Origin: Rotaria macrura
Taxonomy: Eukaryota > Rotifera > Eurotatoria > Philodinida > Philodinidae
Direction of reading: 5' to 3'
Assembly (NCBI GenBank): GCA_900239685.1
Contig: OENT01000602.1
Span: 9,495-73,494, forward strand
DNA: 64,000 nt
Part shown: piece after piece, positions 12,818 to 26,192 of the stretch
Position numbering within the stretch: the stretch's first letter is position 1
Layout of the letters: every line of letters starts with the position of its first letter
The notes under the pieces: model-generated
The model's database searches: none
What the model was told of the DNA's origin: nothing
Seen by the model: the letters and a program-made list of their open reading frames with translations, nothing else
Position numbers and translations under genes: made by a program

Positions 12818-15800
12818 TTAGAATTTGTCTTGCATATATTTTTTATCTTGTTCTAATTGCAAACCAATACTCGGTCGATAACTCAAGTTTGGAAGTGATG
12901 TTATATTTGTATCGTTCATATTTTTTCTTTGAATCAAAGCCATTAGCATTTCATGCTCTTGAGATAGATGCAGATTTCGTTTTCGTTGAATAACTAGCTT
13001 TGGATTATTTACGAGGAATACTGACAAAGCCCATTTATGTCTTGCTTTCGACCAGTGTTTGGTTGATTTTCCATTAATTTGATCTCGAAGAAGATGACTA
13101 ATAAAACACAGAAGAATCGGATGACGATGAGCACATTCAACATGAATAAATCCACAATAGGCACTGAAACCCGAATCGGTGGTTTCCAATTTTCGACCGA
13201 GTGGTGAATAATCAAGTCGACACATATATATGATTCCACCGATGGTACTTTTAAGTAAACGTATGACTGCAGAAATTAAACCAAGAAAAGCATCGAGAAA
13301 TATATTGAAATATAAGAAGATCATAAATACACGTCGATTGTTAAGCGACAAAACATTAAGTTTATGATGTAAAAATACATATTTTCCCAAGACTTTGTTC
13401 AGATACAACTTAAAATTGAGTAAAAGTAAGACAGGAATAATTGTTCTGAGAATCAACTCTACAAATCTTGAACTTCCGTATGTAATAAATGATCCAATGA
13501 CAACGGCAATGATAAAAGAAAAGAAACCCAAAAAGACATATCCCAAGATTACATATCCAATTAGAGCACCAGCAAAGTGAAAATTTCCCGTTACATAGGA
13601 ACCATTGTTGGAGAATTGCAATGCTGGAATCTCACAATGGTCATCACGGAATGCTTGAAGAAGATTTCTACGAATCGAAGCGAGCATGATAAGTAGATGA
13701 ATGATGATCACAAGTAATGTAAACATTATAGCAAACAAGTAAGGCCGATAGAAGTAAGCCAAACGAAAATTCGACGAACCATCACCATCTTCTTGCAAGT
13801 TTTCATCTGGTTGTATAAAAAAGGCAACGAAACCATCAATTATATTTTGAAGATTTGACCAATATCCGACAAGTAGAGGAGGAATTCGGACCACTGCCTA
13901 GTGATTGATATTCATAGCATAGAATACATTTATACAATAATAAGAGTTCAACATTATAATACTTACTTGTACAGTTGTAAAGAAAAGTAACAAAGAAATA
14001 GCTGCATAAACAGAAACGATACGGGATGAAAATCGAAAATCATCTCGCCATTCGTAGATAAATCGAAATTTTTTAACAAAGCGATTCGTCGATTGATTTT
14101 TACTTCTCATTCCCAGAAGATTTTTGATATAACGTGATTCGGTGGAGTCTGGCAGTGACGAATGAAGAATATTTTGCAGGTCTCGTGGTAATCGTATCGC
14201 TCCAGTCTGTCTGAATCGGATTCTCTTAATAAGAAGTGTGAATAGTTTGACGTTAATGTAAGACAATAACAGATAACGAGGAATATCCATGAGAAGCTGG
14301 TAGAACAATAGGGTTGATCCCGTACCATAGAATGTCAAATATTTGATGATTTGAGCATCACCTGTTCTGTTATAAGTTTTGTCAGTTGGATAAAATTCAT
14401 TGCGACATAAGCCAGTGTCTATGATAGTGATACTGAAGTCTAGCAATGTATACAATGATGCACAAATTAAACTGAATGGTGTATCGATATAAATAGCAGC
14501 CAACGTTGGGTAACGACGGAAGCCAATAACGAGAACTTTGAGTATTTGGCGAAGATAAGTTACAATGATTCCTAATAAGAGACAATTCATCTGTTCCTTG
14601 TGATTTTTTAAAAATTATTTTGGCAACGAAAACTCTAATTCACAAGTCGAGCAATGAAGTGATCAAACTGTTCTATCTTTGAGATAGATAAATTGACCAG
14701 AAGTTTCTTGAGAACCCCATTGAAATTAGTCATGAATGTTGCCATACTCAATCGATAGCAAAGACATCATATTGATAATCAATTGGAGCACGACCTTTCT
14801 ATCTTCTTTCGTTTTTGAATGACGAATGTTTTAATGGAAACTTTGCAATCGTCAAAAACCGAAGGCTGTTCAGTATGAAGTGTACTGCGTTCGGATTATG
14901 GATGCTTGCTTGTACTTTTCAAATGAGTAAAAATTGCTAGACTAAGATAACGATTCGATCAATGCAAAACTTCTAACGTTTTATAGATTCTTTTCTTGCG
15001 GGTTTTCTAGATCTCATCCTGTTGACGTTACATCAAATTGAGACATTAGAAAAACATCACTAATCAAATCAACTCATTTGCCTACTCCAAAATTAATACA
15101 CTTCATATTGACTTGCCGTCAGTTCAACCATTGCAAGACAACTAGTAAAATGGTCATAACTTGTGAATCAAATAAACTGGAATAATCAATCTTCAGATGA
15201 AAGAATATTTTTTATTAGCTGATTAAATTGACGCTCTTAAAATAACTAAACGATTTATTGCGAAAACGTCAAGTCAATATCTGTATCAAAGGCTAAACAG
15301 GTGGACCATCGTTGTATCAGGTTGATGCAGAAGAGTTTTCATGCTCGAGATAATTTTAAAAAGTCGAGGTGCCTTTTGTTTTGATGTCAGCGATAGAATT
15401 TCACATCTGAAATGATTCATCCTTAGTCATGTCAGATCTCAATATTTTGGTAACCTGACTATTGACTTATCTCATCCAGTAAATAATGCATGAAACAAAT
15501 TATAGGCACAAAAATCATGCTCTACTCTCTCCCATATATGAACGATGGATGTTAATAAAACAGTGTGAACATTGACGATTTACCTTCGTTCTTGGATGAA
15601 GAACGTCCTGCAAACATGCTAGTTGTAATATCTAATAGTTCATCTGCAAAGACAGCAAATATCACGGCTGAAAATGTTCGTTTGACATGAACGAAAAAAT
15701 CGAGTGGAATCGAAATGCCAATATATCCATAGCAAATTTTGCCTCGTTGAAATGAAACTCGTTTCGTACACAGAGAGAAGATTAGAACCAGTAAACAAGC

Positions 15801-16703
15801 AGTAGGAAACGTAACAATATTGAACTCTGATCGAACATTCATCACTTGACAAACTGAATGTTGTTTGAAGAATATTGATTCCTTCTTCTTGAATTTATCA
15901 ACTATAGCATGATGTATCGATTTCAAAATAGTCCATTTGACTATGAGAGTAACTGCACCGAGTATTAGAGTAGCCATGATAATAATAGATGAAACAATGT
16001 AACGAGCAACTGCTGGCTCAGCAGTAGTAGATGTGGCTGAGAATTTCCGATTGACATGACGAGTGTCTAATCTATTAAAAGAAATCGTACAAACATGAGT
16101 GTTTTTAAAATGGCGTGACTAACTGTGCTTTTTTTCTCGATGAATTACTTCGACTTTTACGAATACGATAAAATATATCGAGACCATGAAAAATCACGAT
16201 CAACAAAAACAGCATAACACCAACTGTGATTACTTGTTTGCCACTGTCTGTCACTAGAAATGAATACGATACATTTTCTTGGCGATAAAAAGAGAAACAA
16301 ATATTCTCTTCAATTTTAGTAGTTTTCCGTATTCAAAAACTGTTCGTTTCTATTGGCTAAATTATGTTATTTTTCTTCTTCGGAATTAAATTTTTATTCA
16401 TGTAAATCATTGTCCATTGTACTCACTTTCATCGCACAACGTTCCATTCCACCAGAACTTGCAAACACAAGTCCATTCATCGGCGCGACTGTTATAACAA
16501 CGTCCGTTTTTTCCACATGGATTGTATATCGAACAATCTGAAACATGGCAACAGTTGAACAATAGATAATATTGAAGATCAACGAAAAACTTACTAGCTC
16601 TTAGAGTGATAGGAATTACTGTTGTCTGATTTTCGTCCGATAATAGTTGATCTGCTTCCATCAAGCAATGTTCTTCAAATGCACTTTGGTTATATTTACA
16701 CCT
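12818..16703 (-). CDS. STRA6-like multipass membrane receptor with EGF-like ectodomain (5' end missing)
   Basis: Exons, read on the minus strand: 16703-16595, 16537-16427, 16253-16124, 16071-15584, 14590-13967 and 13897-12818. Junction phases agree for all adjacent pairs except across 15583-14591, where a small exon is probably missed. The first exons encode a Cys-rich ectodomain with one EGF-like unit (CSIYNPCGKNGRC, WTCVCKFWWNGTLC), then a membrane segment (VITVGVMLFLLIVIFHGL). Downstream are several hydrophobic helices and the STRA6/RBP-receptor signature near the C-terminus (DYSPLGRKLETTDSGF, HVECAHRHPILLCF, ARHKWALSVFLVNNP). In vertebrates STRA6 takes up retinol from its carrier at the plasma membrane; the ligand here is unknown. 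The signal-peptide exon upstream of 16703 was not found. The in-frame ATG at 14588-14590 could alternatively start a separate shorter product. Confidence 0.8.
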
Positions 16704-19700
16704 CTGTCACCTGTAACAATATATTACGGTAAATATACGTGAATATATCTTGACAACGATATTTGAAGCCATATTTTCAAACATTAAATCCCTCTTTTCT
16801 CCTCTCATAAATACTTGCCGAGTGATGAGAAGAAAAATAGCTTCTTCATGTTTCAAGACTGAATTTTATTTAAGGATTAGTTAACAAATCTACTTTAGTA
16901 AATATTACTATGCTCATGAAAATAAATAGGAGTCATATATTTCAGAAGAATCACTAATATTCTAGCTTTCGTTGTAGAAGAAATATAACTGCATACTCAT
17001 GATAATATTTTAACAAGCTTTACTCTAATGATGAATCACTAAAATAAAATAGAAAAAAAAACAAGGTTAAACAAAGAGAGAAACTAAAAATGCCTGGAGA
17101 ATAAGGCATGCGAAAGAGTAATTAGAGATACACGTTTATGTTACTTGGCAAGTATTATTAAGAGAAGAGTCACACAATATCCATCCAGTATCGAAAAAAA
17201 AACAAATATCACAAGTATATTTAAAAAGATCACCAAGGCGAAAGCTTTAACTTCAATTAGCTAAGCAATAGAATATGGACGAAAGTCTTGATAATCATTT
17301 TTTCCGATAAAGACATCATTTTGACTGACACTGAGAAAGAAAATATCAATGAGTTTTATTTTATATTTTATTTATCATCTAACACAATACGCGATACCAG
17401 GATGATTAAAGTTTGTACGTGTTGTTTACCAATTTATCTGAGATTTTTGATTTACTCCGTATGAAAAGATGATACAATGTCGTTGTAATCCAACGAACAA
17501 GTCCTATAAAGATAGTTCGTCATGAGTAAAAGTATTCGTTTGGATCAAAGACAGAGATAGATTGGTCCTACTTCTTAGTCGGATGGCTTACTCTTTTGTG
17601 TTTCTAAAGAGAAATGGAATTCGAAATGTTTTTCTTTCGATTGCGTTGGGTACGAATTTCTATAAAATCATGACATCTCAGCAATTATTACAGATGAAGT
17701 ATAACCGATCAAATATAAGCTAGAAAGAATAACAAATAGTTTTCAGAATCAACGAATATCTGAAAATTAAAACTTCAAAAAACTTTACATAAAAACATAG
17801 ATATTTGCATAGATACATGTGGTTGTAAATAAACAAGATGAAATATTGCTCAATTATTTAAACAAATACACAAAATATTCACTGCATGATATCGTCACTG
17901 ACTTTTGCTGAATCATTTTTATTCTCAGTTTTGTTCTTGGTAAATAGCATTCAAAGATACGACACTACCAGAATTATCAAAACAAACGGAAACAGAGAAA
18001 ATATCATCAGAAAGACATGAATAATGACGGCTAACATTAATATCTCTAGTTTATTTTCTGTCGATATAATTCACTTGTGGGTCTAAGAAGTTTTCAGTAG
18101 CATAAAGTAGGAGAACAGCAGAGTACGACAAAGTTCAAGACTATGTAAGTACTCGAGATAAACTTGATACTGACGATATGTGACGTGTCCACGTAAATGG
18201 CTTCTTCAGATTGTAAGCATTTATTTCTAAATTCGAGATGAACATATATAGTATGTTGTAAAGTACTCATGGAAGCGTTAAACAACTCATTTTACTATCC
18301 GAAGAACTGTTTCTTTGTATCTTTCGAAATGTATACTTGAAAACCCTAAATACCATGTTGTCCATTACAGTTATTTTTGCGTTACATCGGAATTCACCAT
18401 GCACCTTAATATTAAAAGCTCATTCTCGTCCCGCTTTCAACTTTCAATTATGAACTTTCTCTTGGCAAAATGATAAACTTCTACTCAATTCTCGAGTTTA
18501 AAATCTTCTCTAAATGAAACTTGCTCACTTATGTTGTAATAGCATTACGAAAAAGATCTTATGTAAAAACTTCTATGATCCAATTACAAAATACGAGTAA
18601 ACAGCTAGTGCACCATTGCTAACTTTTATAATCAATCTGATACACTACTCTCGTTCCAAAAGTATTGCACTTTGAGATAGATGAACGTGATGCTTCACAA
18701 AAACGTGATTTTTATTACTACCTTTATGATATATAATGGAGCAATAATGTTAATAGTACAAGCGTCAGATAGAAAATTGATAGAATTTAAAGTTAACATT
18801 GACTCCATACATATTTATCTAATTAAAAATCTGTCTCAGAATGTCTAGTTTTTGTTTATCTTCTGATGTTTCTGGGTATGTCTTATTTTATCAAGTGCAA
18901 CTCGTCGATACTGAGTGAACAACGTTCTCAGATAGATTTATTTCTGACTAAAATTTTCTAAAAATTTCACCCAAAAATGTGTTTCTTTCCTGAGATATCA
19001 GACTCAAAAAATTACCCGTATACGTGTCGATTTCTGGTGTGCACGATGTCATACGCTAAAATTGCGGCAAAATCTCAGTGAGTCTCTACAAAAATCGAAG
19101 GATATTTATTCTTTTGAGCATTTTGACATATCAATAAATTTGACACTGTGTAAAAAATCTAAAATACAAAATTATTGAAGGTCAAAGAATGTTTCCTCTC
19201 AGGCGTATGTTTCTACTCGAAAACAGAAATACACTTTATTGTAGCAGAGAATTTTCAGTCCCACAGAAACCTAACAAGTGTTTATCAGTACTGACGTTCA
19301 TGCAGTGGTTTGAGTCAAAGAAACATCTGTTTCTAAATGTAAACAACCAATTAAGACGAATCTAGGCTTGAGAAAAAAAGTGATTTCAATTCATGGGCAA
19401 AAGTGTAGCAGTGTTACGCTTATGTTTTCGACTTTTTACTTGACTGAAAGTCGTTATTAGAAACTTTCTTTTACCGTTGGAAAGTTATTTTTGATGCTCT
19501 ATAAAAATTGATCCTGCTCCCAGTTTATCCGAGGATCAGGTTTTGCAGGAAATTTTAGTTGAAGCAACAAACTCGATTGAAATCTCTTTCTCAGAAGCAA
19601 CGTTATGCTACCGAAAACCTTTTCTTCAAGTTCGACACTTTCACCAAAAATATTCTATTTTATAGCGTGAACAGAATAAGATGAGCTGCGTCGAATGTTC

Positions 19701-20040
19701 TTTGAACAAGTTATTGTAGTTGCTTAGGTAATCGAAGAAAACTGTGTCAAAAACGTAAAGTACTGTTACGTTTGGACAAACCATGTAGACTATCCATAGG
19801 TGTCTGGAAGTAGATGATGTAAACATTGATATCTGTATTTCTATTACTTACATGTGCACAAACATCCCAGTCACATAATCATAAAAAATTGTTTTAGATA
19901 TCTGTATATATATCATCATCAAATTTAGACGATTATTTCGATTGTGCCTAGTAGAATTTATTAGTGTACAAAATAAAAATGCAAAACGTGCTCAAAGAGT
20001 TTGAATATACAATCGCAGTTCTGATCATTTTATTTTTCAA
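16704..20040. other. intergenic / probable 5' region of the receptor gene
   Basis: About 3.3 kb with no secure exon. The missing signal-peptide exon of the STRA6-like gene may lie here. Between 17879 and 18285 the minus strand shows several short, competing exon-like frames, including a hydrophobic stretch followed by a polar tail, but none can be chosen. Confidence 0.35.
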
Positions 20041-21438
20041 TTAGAAAAAACATTTGCCATATCCTCGATAGGTTTTAGCCATTTCAACTATGTGTCCATC
20101 GGCCACTACGAAGAACAAGGAGAATCGTTCGGCTAACTCACCTGCCTTGGCATGTCGAAAGTACACTATTCGATCTTTTTGCAAAAGGCTCATCGTTTCA
20201 TTCCTTCGATTTGGATCAATCTTCAATGGTGTTTGCACTTCACCTGTTCCTTCATTTTCGTTCAATGTCAATCCCAAGGGAAAAACTGGCAATGGTACTT
20301 TATCCCATCCTGGATGACCCGATGCAACATACCCACCACCACTACATGTCACCCATTCGCCTTCATCAGATACGCGTACCACAGGCAGAGCAAAATAGCA
20401 TGATGGCTCAAACGTTGAACCAAACAGCTTGACCATAGCTTGGTTTTGCTGATAATAATCAAATAGATGAGGCTGAAAGAATCCTGATCCTATGCTTATT
20501 TCTGTTAGAATCGAGCTTTCTTCCAAAGTCGCCATTAGACTACCTGTTCCGCCTCCATTGAATATTGTCAAGCCATATTTCGAAAAGAAATGTTTCATTT
20601 CTCGTCGAAGTTGTTGAACTTGATATGTGGAAGTACGTTTCACGTAGCGAATAAATGGATTCAACCAGAAATGACTAGGATTTATATCACCTATCCCAGC
20701 AATGTGACTTTCATACACCATGAAACCTTCTAAGCGAAGAAATGGTAGTTGTTGAATGAGTTCGATCATTTCAATGAGTTGTGCTATGGTTCGTATTGGA
20801 CTTCGACGTGCTCCTATATGAATACGTCCACCAAGAGCACGGTATGAGACATCGAATTCTAAGATAACAGAAAATGGTCGATTGATTCCTTCCATGAATT
20901 GATTCAATTCCATGATTGACACTGGATGATCCACAACTATGCTTATCGTTTTTCTCTCGCGATCATGTAAATCTCGTAGAATTTGATAATCTGATATCTG
21001 TTGCGAGGGATAGGCAATCAATAAATCATCGAAGCCTAAGTTAGATAAGAATTGAGCTTCTTCGACAGCAAAGCACATTAATCCTTTGAATGGTAGACCA
21101 GATGATAGAATACGTTGCATCAAGAAAGGAACGCGCAGCGATTTTGAAGCGATGCGAACTGTTGTATTTGGATGACGAGACATTTGATGGCGAAGCAATG
21201 CAACATTCCTATCGAAGGCATTCAAATCCACTAATACTGCCGGGAGATGATGATATTCTTGATCATCGCTCTTCGATAAGAGCACTCGATTAAATTCTTC
21301 AAACAATTGTGGGTTGAAAGGTAGTGTATTTGAGTGTGAACGAGAAAAATTCGATTTCAGGGATTGCCATATTGTGAATAAACTGATTGATAGAAAGAAA
21401 AACATAACAAGCACATGGAAAAGCCCGTGAATCCTCAC
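20041..21438 (-). CDS. membrane-anchored PLP enzyme, D-serine dehydratase / D-threonine aldolase-like
   Basis: A single uninterrupted exon encodes 465 residues. Residues ~5-25 (LFHVLVMFFFLSISLFTIW) are a signal anchor, so the enzyme probably faces the lumen or outside. Residues ~65-300 match the alanine-racemase-type PLP barrel: Lys99 in RIASKSLRVP is the likely Schiff-base lysine and GGGTGS (295-300) the phosphate-binding loop. The C-terminal domain has the HAKAGELAERF motif (His429), seen in the D-serine dehydratase-like family where His and Cys residues hold a metal, and ends near a conserved TYRGYGK. Family members cleave or deaminate D-hydroxy amino acids; the substrate here is not known. 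The lack of introns, against the intron-rich neighbours, fits acquisition from bacteria or fungi followed by addition of an anchor. Confidence 0.85.
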   Translation of the reverse strand: MRIHGLFHVLVMFFFLSISLFTIWQSLKSNFSRSHSNTLPFNPQLFEEFNRVLLSKSDDQEYHHLPAVLVDLNAFDRNVALLRHQMSRHPNTTVRIASKSLRVPFLMQRILSSGLPFKGLMCFAVEEAQFLSNLGFDDLLIAYPSQQISDYQILRDLHDRERKTISIVVDHPVSIMELNQFMEGINRPFSVILEFDVSYRALGGRIHIGARRSPIRTIAQLIEMIELIQQLPFLRLEGFMVYESHIAGIGDINPSHFWLNPFIRYVKRTSTYQVQQLRREMKHFFSKYGLTIFNGGGTGSLMATLEESSILTEISIGSGFFQPHLFDYYQQNQAMVKLFGSTFEPSCYFALPVVRVSDEGEWVTCSGGGYVASGHPGWDKVPLPVFPLGLTLNENEGTGEVQTPLKIDPNRRNETMSLLQKDRIVYFRHAKAGELAERFSLFFVVADGHIVEMAKTYRGYGKCFF

Positions 21439-23490
21439 AACAGAAGTCGAAACTTATCTGTGCTGTTTATTGTATAGTAGGACGGTTTGAAAAAGATGTT
21501 GATATCTTCTTATCAAAATAAGATAAAGGATACGGCCGCCAATGATACCATACTGCAGTATGGTGATCTAACAGAGACAGTACCAACTTAAAAAGTTTTA
21601 CTTCATTTGAATGTCGATAAATAAACAGTAATTAAAATATAAATTTCAATTAGCCATCGAACTTAATGGCAGAGCATCTACCATCATGACCCGTATTCAC
21701 ACCATTTAGATCTCAAGACATGATAAAAGGCTTGATCTTTAGCTGTTTATTCATAGAAAACTGAAATGAGAAAAAAAAGTTCAGTGTTGAATATAATAAA
21801 TTAGATGCTGTTGTTTCTTTTTCCAGAATAAAAAGAACACATTAACCACCGAATCCTCTCATTTTCTTTCATACCATGGGATAAGCAAAGAAAGAAGATA
21901 GAATGGAGAAAGGAGAAAGGAAAGTACACTGAGGTAAGGGAAGGAATTAGGATATCGATATAGGGACCAAAATGTGAACAATAAAGTGATGATATGCAGG
22001 AAAGACTTTGGTACAAGCGATCAATGTGAACACCACAAAAAATAATAGGACATTTACGAGTAGTCTCTAAAACAAACGATAGGTAATGGAGTACTGTTTT
22101 GATAATCCGAATATGGCATAACAAATTTCTTCACATCGATTAAACGTATTTTGTTGATCAGTAGCATCAACTTACATCATATTATGAAAGCATCCCAAAT
22201 CGATAATTCTTTCGGTTGTAATTATGTCATAATGTGTTCCAATTTAAACATTTTTTGACGCTATTTTTCAAGAATCATTATTTATCGCTCAACGTTTCAA
22301 ATTCATATGAAAAAGCACTCAACTTAGATGACTACGCTTCCTATGCAAATGAATATGAGTGCTATGTGTTCTCTTAGTTATCTCGAATCATGCCTTTTTC
22401 TAGATGCTAAATATTCATGTTAAGATTATTTTTTTTCTTGAGTTAGAAAAGTTGAACGTTCATAGCACCCTGGAACATATTTACAATTCGTTTGTTTGGG
22501 TTTCGTGATTGCAGATAAGGGGTTTCTCTAGTAGTTTAACTTTTCCTTACAAACATTGATGATGGCATGTTCACGTACAATTTCAATGATAACCTAGTAT
22601 AACGCAATTCTCAGGAAGAAACGTCGACAGGCAATGTATGAGACTAAGACGAACAAACCGAGATATAGGTGTGTTATACAATATAAATTTATTTTAATGG
22701 TTGAAATATTAAAATATTTTAGTAGGGAACATGATATAATAGTAAAATAAGATAATTACATAACTAAGAAAATCCACAAGTGTTAGACGAAGTATTAATA
22801 CGATGTTGAATACTTGTTGTTCAAACATCTTTTTGCTTTTGGTAACGGTGGCCTATTTTACTGAAATATATTGTATCCACTTTTCTTCTAAAATAAGATT
22901 TTAATATTTCTAACACTAAATTGATGTTTTAATTGATCGCAATACTATATCGTTTCTTTTTTCTTTAGTCTCCTATATTGCCTTTAGACCAATTTAAGTT
23001 TATCGTATCATGCATATCAGGGTCGAGTAGAACCATCACTAGTTGCATGAATACTAGAAAAATATCTGCACCTGTGAATGTCAATGTGAATAGGCTCTTT
23101 ATTAATATTCAGCACATAACATTTGTACCCTCACTTTCCAAATTTAAATTCAATATGACGAATAGTTGACGAATAAGAAATTCAGTTAACTTGCACCAAT
23201 AAACCTTTTTGTGTCTCAATAGAAAGATACAAGAACTGATTCTTAAATGATATGAAACTCAGTTTACAAGTGTTATCAGGTGAAGAAGTGTATTTTTTCC
23301 CTTTCTTGCATTCTCGACAAGTGGAAAAAACCAGCTTTATTGTGTCCTTGTAAATATATACTTAATCCAAGTATCTCTTAAAGCAAAGAAACAAAAACAT
23401 TGCTCTGAGAATGGAGCTGAGGAATATTTTTCCAACGAGAGAACTTTGTTCAGCTAGAAAATATTGTTTGAAACTACTATAGATAAATAT
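21439..23490. other. intergenic stretch
   Basis: About 2 kb without a supported gene. It presumably includes the promoters of the divergent PLP-enzyme and GTPase genes. A tRNA D-arm-like string at about 21680-21700 lacks the rest of a tRNA. Confidence 0.45.
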
Positions 23491-24667
23491 ATGATGACCT
23501 CTGCAGTAATGAGCAATACAAATAGGGCAGCAGTTGTACAAGCAACACCAACTGTTTTGAAACGCTTTTTATTTGTAGGTCCAACAGGATCTGGTATGTT
23601 TATACTTGTAGATATCTGTCCGAAGTTACTTTTAAAATGTTACTTTTAATCTAATTTCAGGCAAATCAAAAACGATTAATTGTTGTCACAATCGAAGTGT
23701 TGACAAGAAACTGCTGGAATCACCTGCTGATGTTAGTGCTGTAGATCGAATAATTGGAACAACATCATCAATTTCAAACTATGTTGATCAAAGAAATAGA
23801 ATTGTCTATGTAGATACAATAGGATATGGAGATGTTCGTTTCCATCAAAATATTCAATCTTTTCTTTTGTTTTTTCGTGAATTAATATGTTACTCATCAA
23901 TAGGCTATAACTGGATATTCTTATTCCTTCGCTATTCTCAAATGACCGAGGATACTTTAATTTACATAAAGACTCTGAAAGATATGCTCGGTGAAAATTC
24001 ATTCAGTCGCTGCACGATTGTATTTACACATTGTAAACAGCCTCCAGTGAATCTCGAGACATTTATTGAAGCAAATCAACAACACGGCGAAATAGTGAAG
24101 ATCTTGAGGAAAGTCAACAATGTTATATTTGGAGATTTGGATACAAATGATATAGATAACGACCCAGATTTTGATGCAACAGCGAAAGAAGCTATTCGAA
24201 AGGGGCAAGTGAAGAAGCGAGAAAATTTCATGCAAAAAATGCTTCAACAAATCGATCAAACAGACGAGAAGGTTTTGACACTCGACACAAATTGGCTGCA
24301 TCATTATTCAACGAAGTTCATGTCACTTCTGGGCTATTTCTGGGAAAAGTTGGTTGGGAAGCCAAATGAACTCAGTAAACTTTATAAGTTGACGGCGGGT
24401 ATGAGACAGGATGTACCTGTCACAATTTATTATGATGCGTGTTCAATTTGTCTTGAATTGATTGTCGAGATCGTGAATCATTCTCCGAAAGCTTGTATCA
24501 CAAAATGTGGACATATATTCCACTATGATTGTTTGAAGCGGTCTTTTGAACAACAAAAAAAATGCCCGAATTGTCGAAAAGATCTCAGAAGTCTACCAGA
24601 AAGAGTCGCCGGATTTGTCATTGGTATGAAAGCAGTACAAAATCCATTGTGTGAAAGTATCAGTTGA
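23491..24667 (+). CDS. AIG1/GIMAP-type GTPase fused to a C-terminal RING-H2 finger
   Basis: Two exons (23491-23593 and 23661-24667) join across a 67-nt GT-AG intron that splits a Gly codon inside the P-loop. The product is 369 residues if the first of two adjacent ATGs is used. The GTPase domain has P-loop GPTGSGKS (residues 30-37), G3 DTIGYGD, and a TH-type G4 region (IVFTHC) as in AIG1/septin-like GTPases rather than the Ras-type NKxD. A helical linker follows. Residues 295-339 form a C3H2C3 RING: Cys295, Cys298, Cys317, His319, His322, Cys325, Cys336 and Cys339. The likely role is a nucleotide-switched E3 ubiquitin ligase in the cytosol or on membranes. GIMAP/AIG1 proteins are linked to immunity in animals and plants. 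No membrane anchor is seen. Confidence 0.88.
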
Positions 24668-26046
24668 CATTCATTTCTATGTTCAATTTTTCTGCTAATA
24701 TTTTCATAAAATAAAACAACGAAACTTGGATGTTTCACCAAATAAGACGTGAAATTTCGTTCATGTTTGTCCAAATCACTTGTCTTTTTCATAAATTGTC
24801 TTCAGTTTCACTGGTAGTAGTATTAAATGTTTCCCATGAGTCATGTTTCACTTGTCATATTTTCAGCCCATTTCCTATTCGCTACTTCGCAGAGTTTCTG
24901 ATTCATAATCATCATCAATGTCTCATTCATTTCTAAGTTTAAGAAAACTAAATTTATCGAAAAACTTTTCAAGCTGACCTTTCCTAATATAATATAACTA
25001 TCGAGTTTCGCCATGTTCATTAAAGAATATTTAGGTATTAATAACTCACTTCTGGAGATATTTTCCAGTTCGCGCCCATGGTTCGATAATGTTTGCAATA
25101 TGTGCTTTGAAGAAAATGTAAATTCTTCTATTTCAAGCTCTATTTCATAATGTATCTGAAAGTGTACTACTACAGAGTTAGTCAAGTTACACTTGTTTTT
25201 GCTGTTCATTGATTACTGAAAATATGCATCGATCATAGCATATGTATCTGAATGAGCAATTGACAACGATAAACACCTTTTTCTGACCATCATGTGAACA
25301 TTCATACTTGCATTTACACAATAAGGAAGCAGGTTTGAATTATTTCAAAAGACTTTAAGACATGGAGAAAAAGTTATACTTCCAAGTGTAAGATTATGGA
25401 AATTACATTTCCCTTGGTGCGTCTCAACAGGTTGCATGAACTAGGGGAGGTATAAATGTATTTTAATTAATTTTTATGTCCATAGAAGTTTCAAAGCAGA
25501 AAAACAAAACACTGTAAAAGGATACAACGAAAGACTCTAACCAATTAAAAGTAATTCTAGCAAGAGTATTCTCAAACTCAGATTTTAAGTCTCTTTTTTC
25601 AATAGAATTGAGTAGATTTCGGGAAAAAAATGATAAGTTGAATGAAGATTTATATGATATCCCGAATTACCAGCATTAACTGTAATAGCATCTGTATTTC
25701 GAATAGTTTCATAAAATGTTGTTTTTCCTCAGAAAAGGGTCAAAAAAATAGTAATCGATACAAACGCTCCTTGGTTATGTGCCTGCCTAGTGTATATGAA
25801 TATAGAAAAAGGAATTTTTCAGGAGTATGTGATTTATAGATTTAGATGTTTGAGTATCGGTGAAGGCATCCATTTCATCCTCATATTCACCAGCACCGCA
25901 TTCAACACCCGTGTCTTCACAACTATTATTGTAAGAGAGATTAAATTTGCAGTAGTGTTCAAATTTCCAAAAACAGTAAATTTCCTTAAGCCAACGAAAT
26001 TTCTCCCATACCACCGAAATCTCCCCTTTACAGTTATATGTTGAGA
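24668..26046. other. intergenic stretch
   Basis: No supported gene. Short open frames on both strands (for example 24841-25209 minus) show no recognisable domain. Confidence 0.45.
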
Positions 26047-26192
26047 ATTTCTATCTACTCTCTAGGAAGAACAAGACTCTGCCCTAAAAAACAAGAGTAA
26101 TTTTAGCAAGTACCGGACAATTTCTGAAATTTCCAAAAGTCCTCTTGTTTTTTAGGGTAGGTTCTTGTTCTTACAAAAGAGTAGATAGAAAT
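26047..26192. repeat. 146-bp inverted-repeat element (MITE-like)
   Basis: The ends are inverted copies: ATTTCTATCTACTC at the left and GAGTAGATAGAAAT at the right. Inner inverted segments follow (AGAACAAGA, CCCTAAAAAACAAGAG and their complements), so most of the element can fold into one hairpin. The flanks GTTGAGA and GTTCAGA could be an imperfect 7-bp target duplication. No coding capacity. Confidence 0.6.

Noticed and set aside
17879..18285. Possible exons of a membrane protein on the minus strand
   Set aside because: Three frames look equally coding, each with stops; no splice model could be preferred.
21656..21715. tRNA-like D-arm (TTAATGGCAGAGC)
   Set aside because: No B-box or matching acceptor stem follows.
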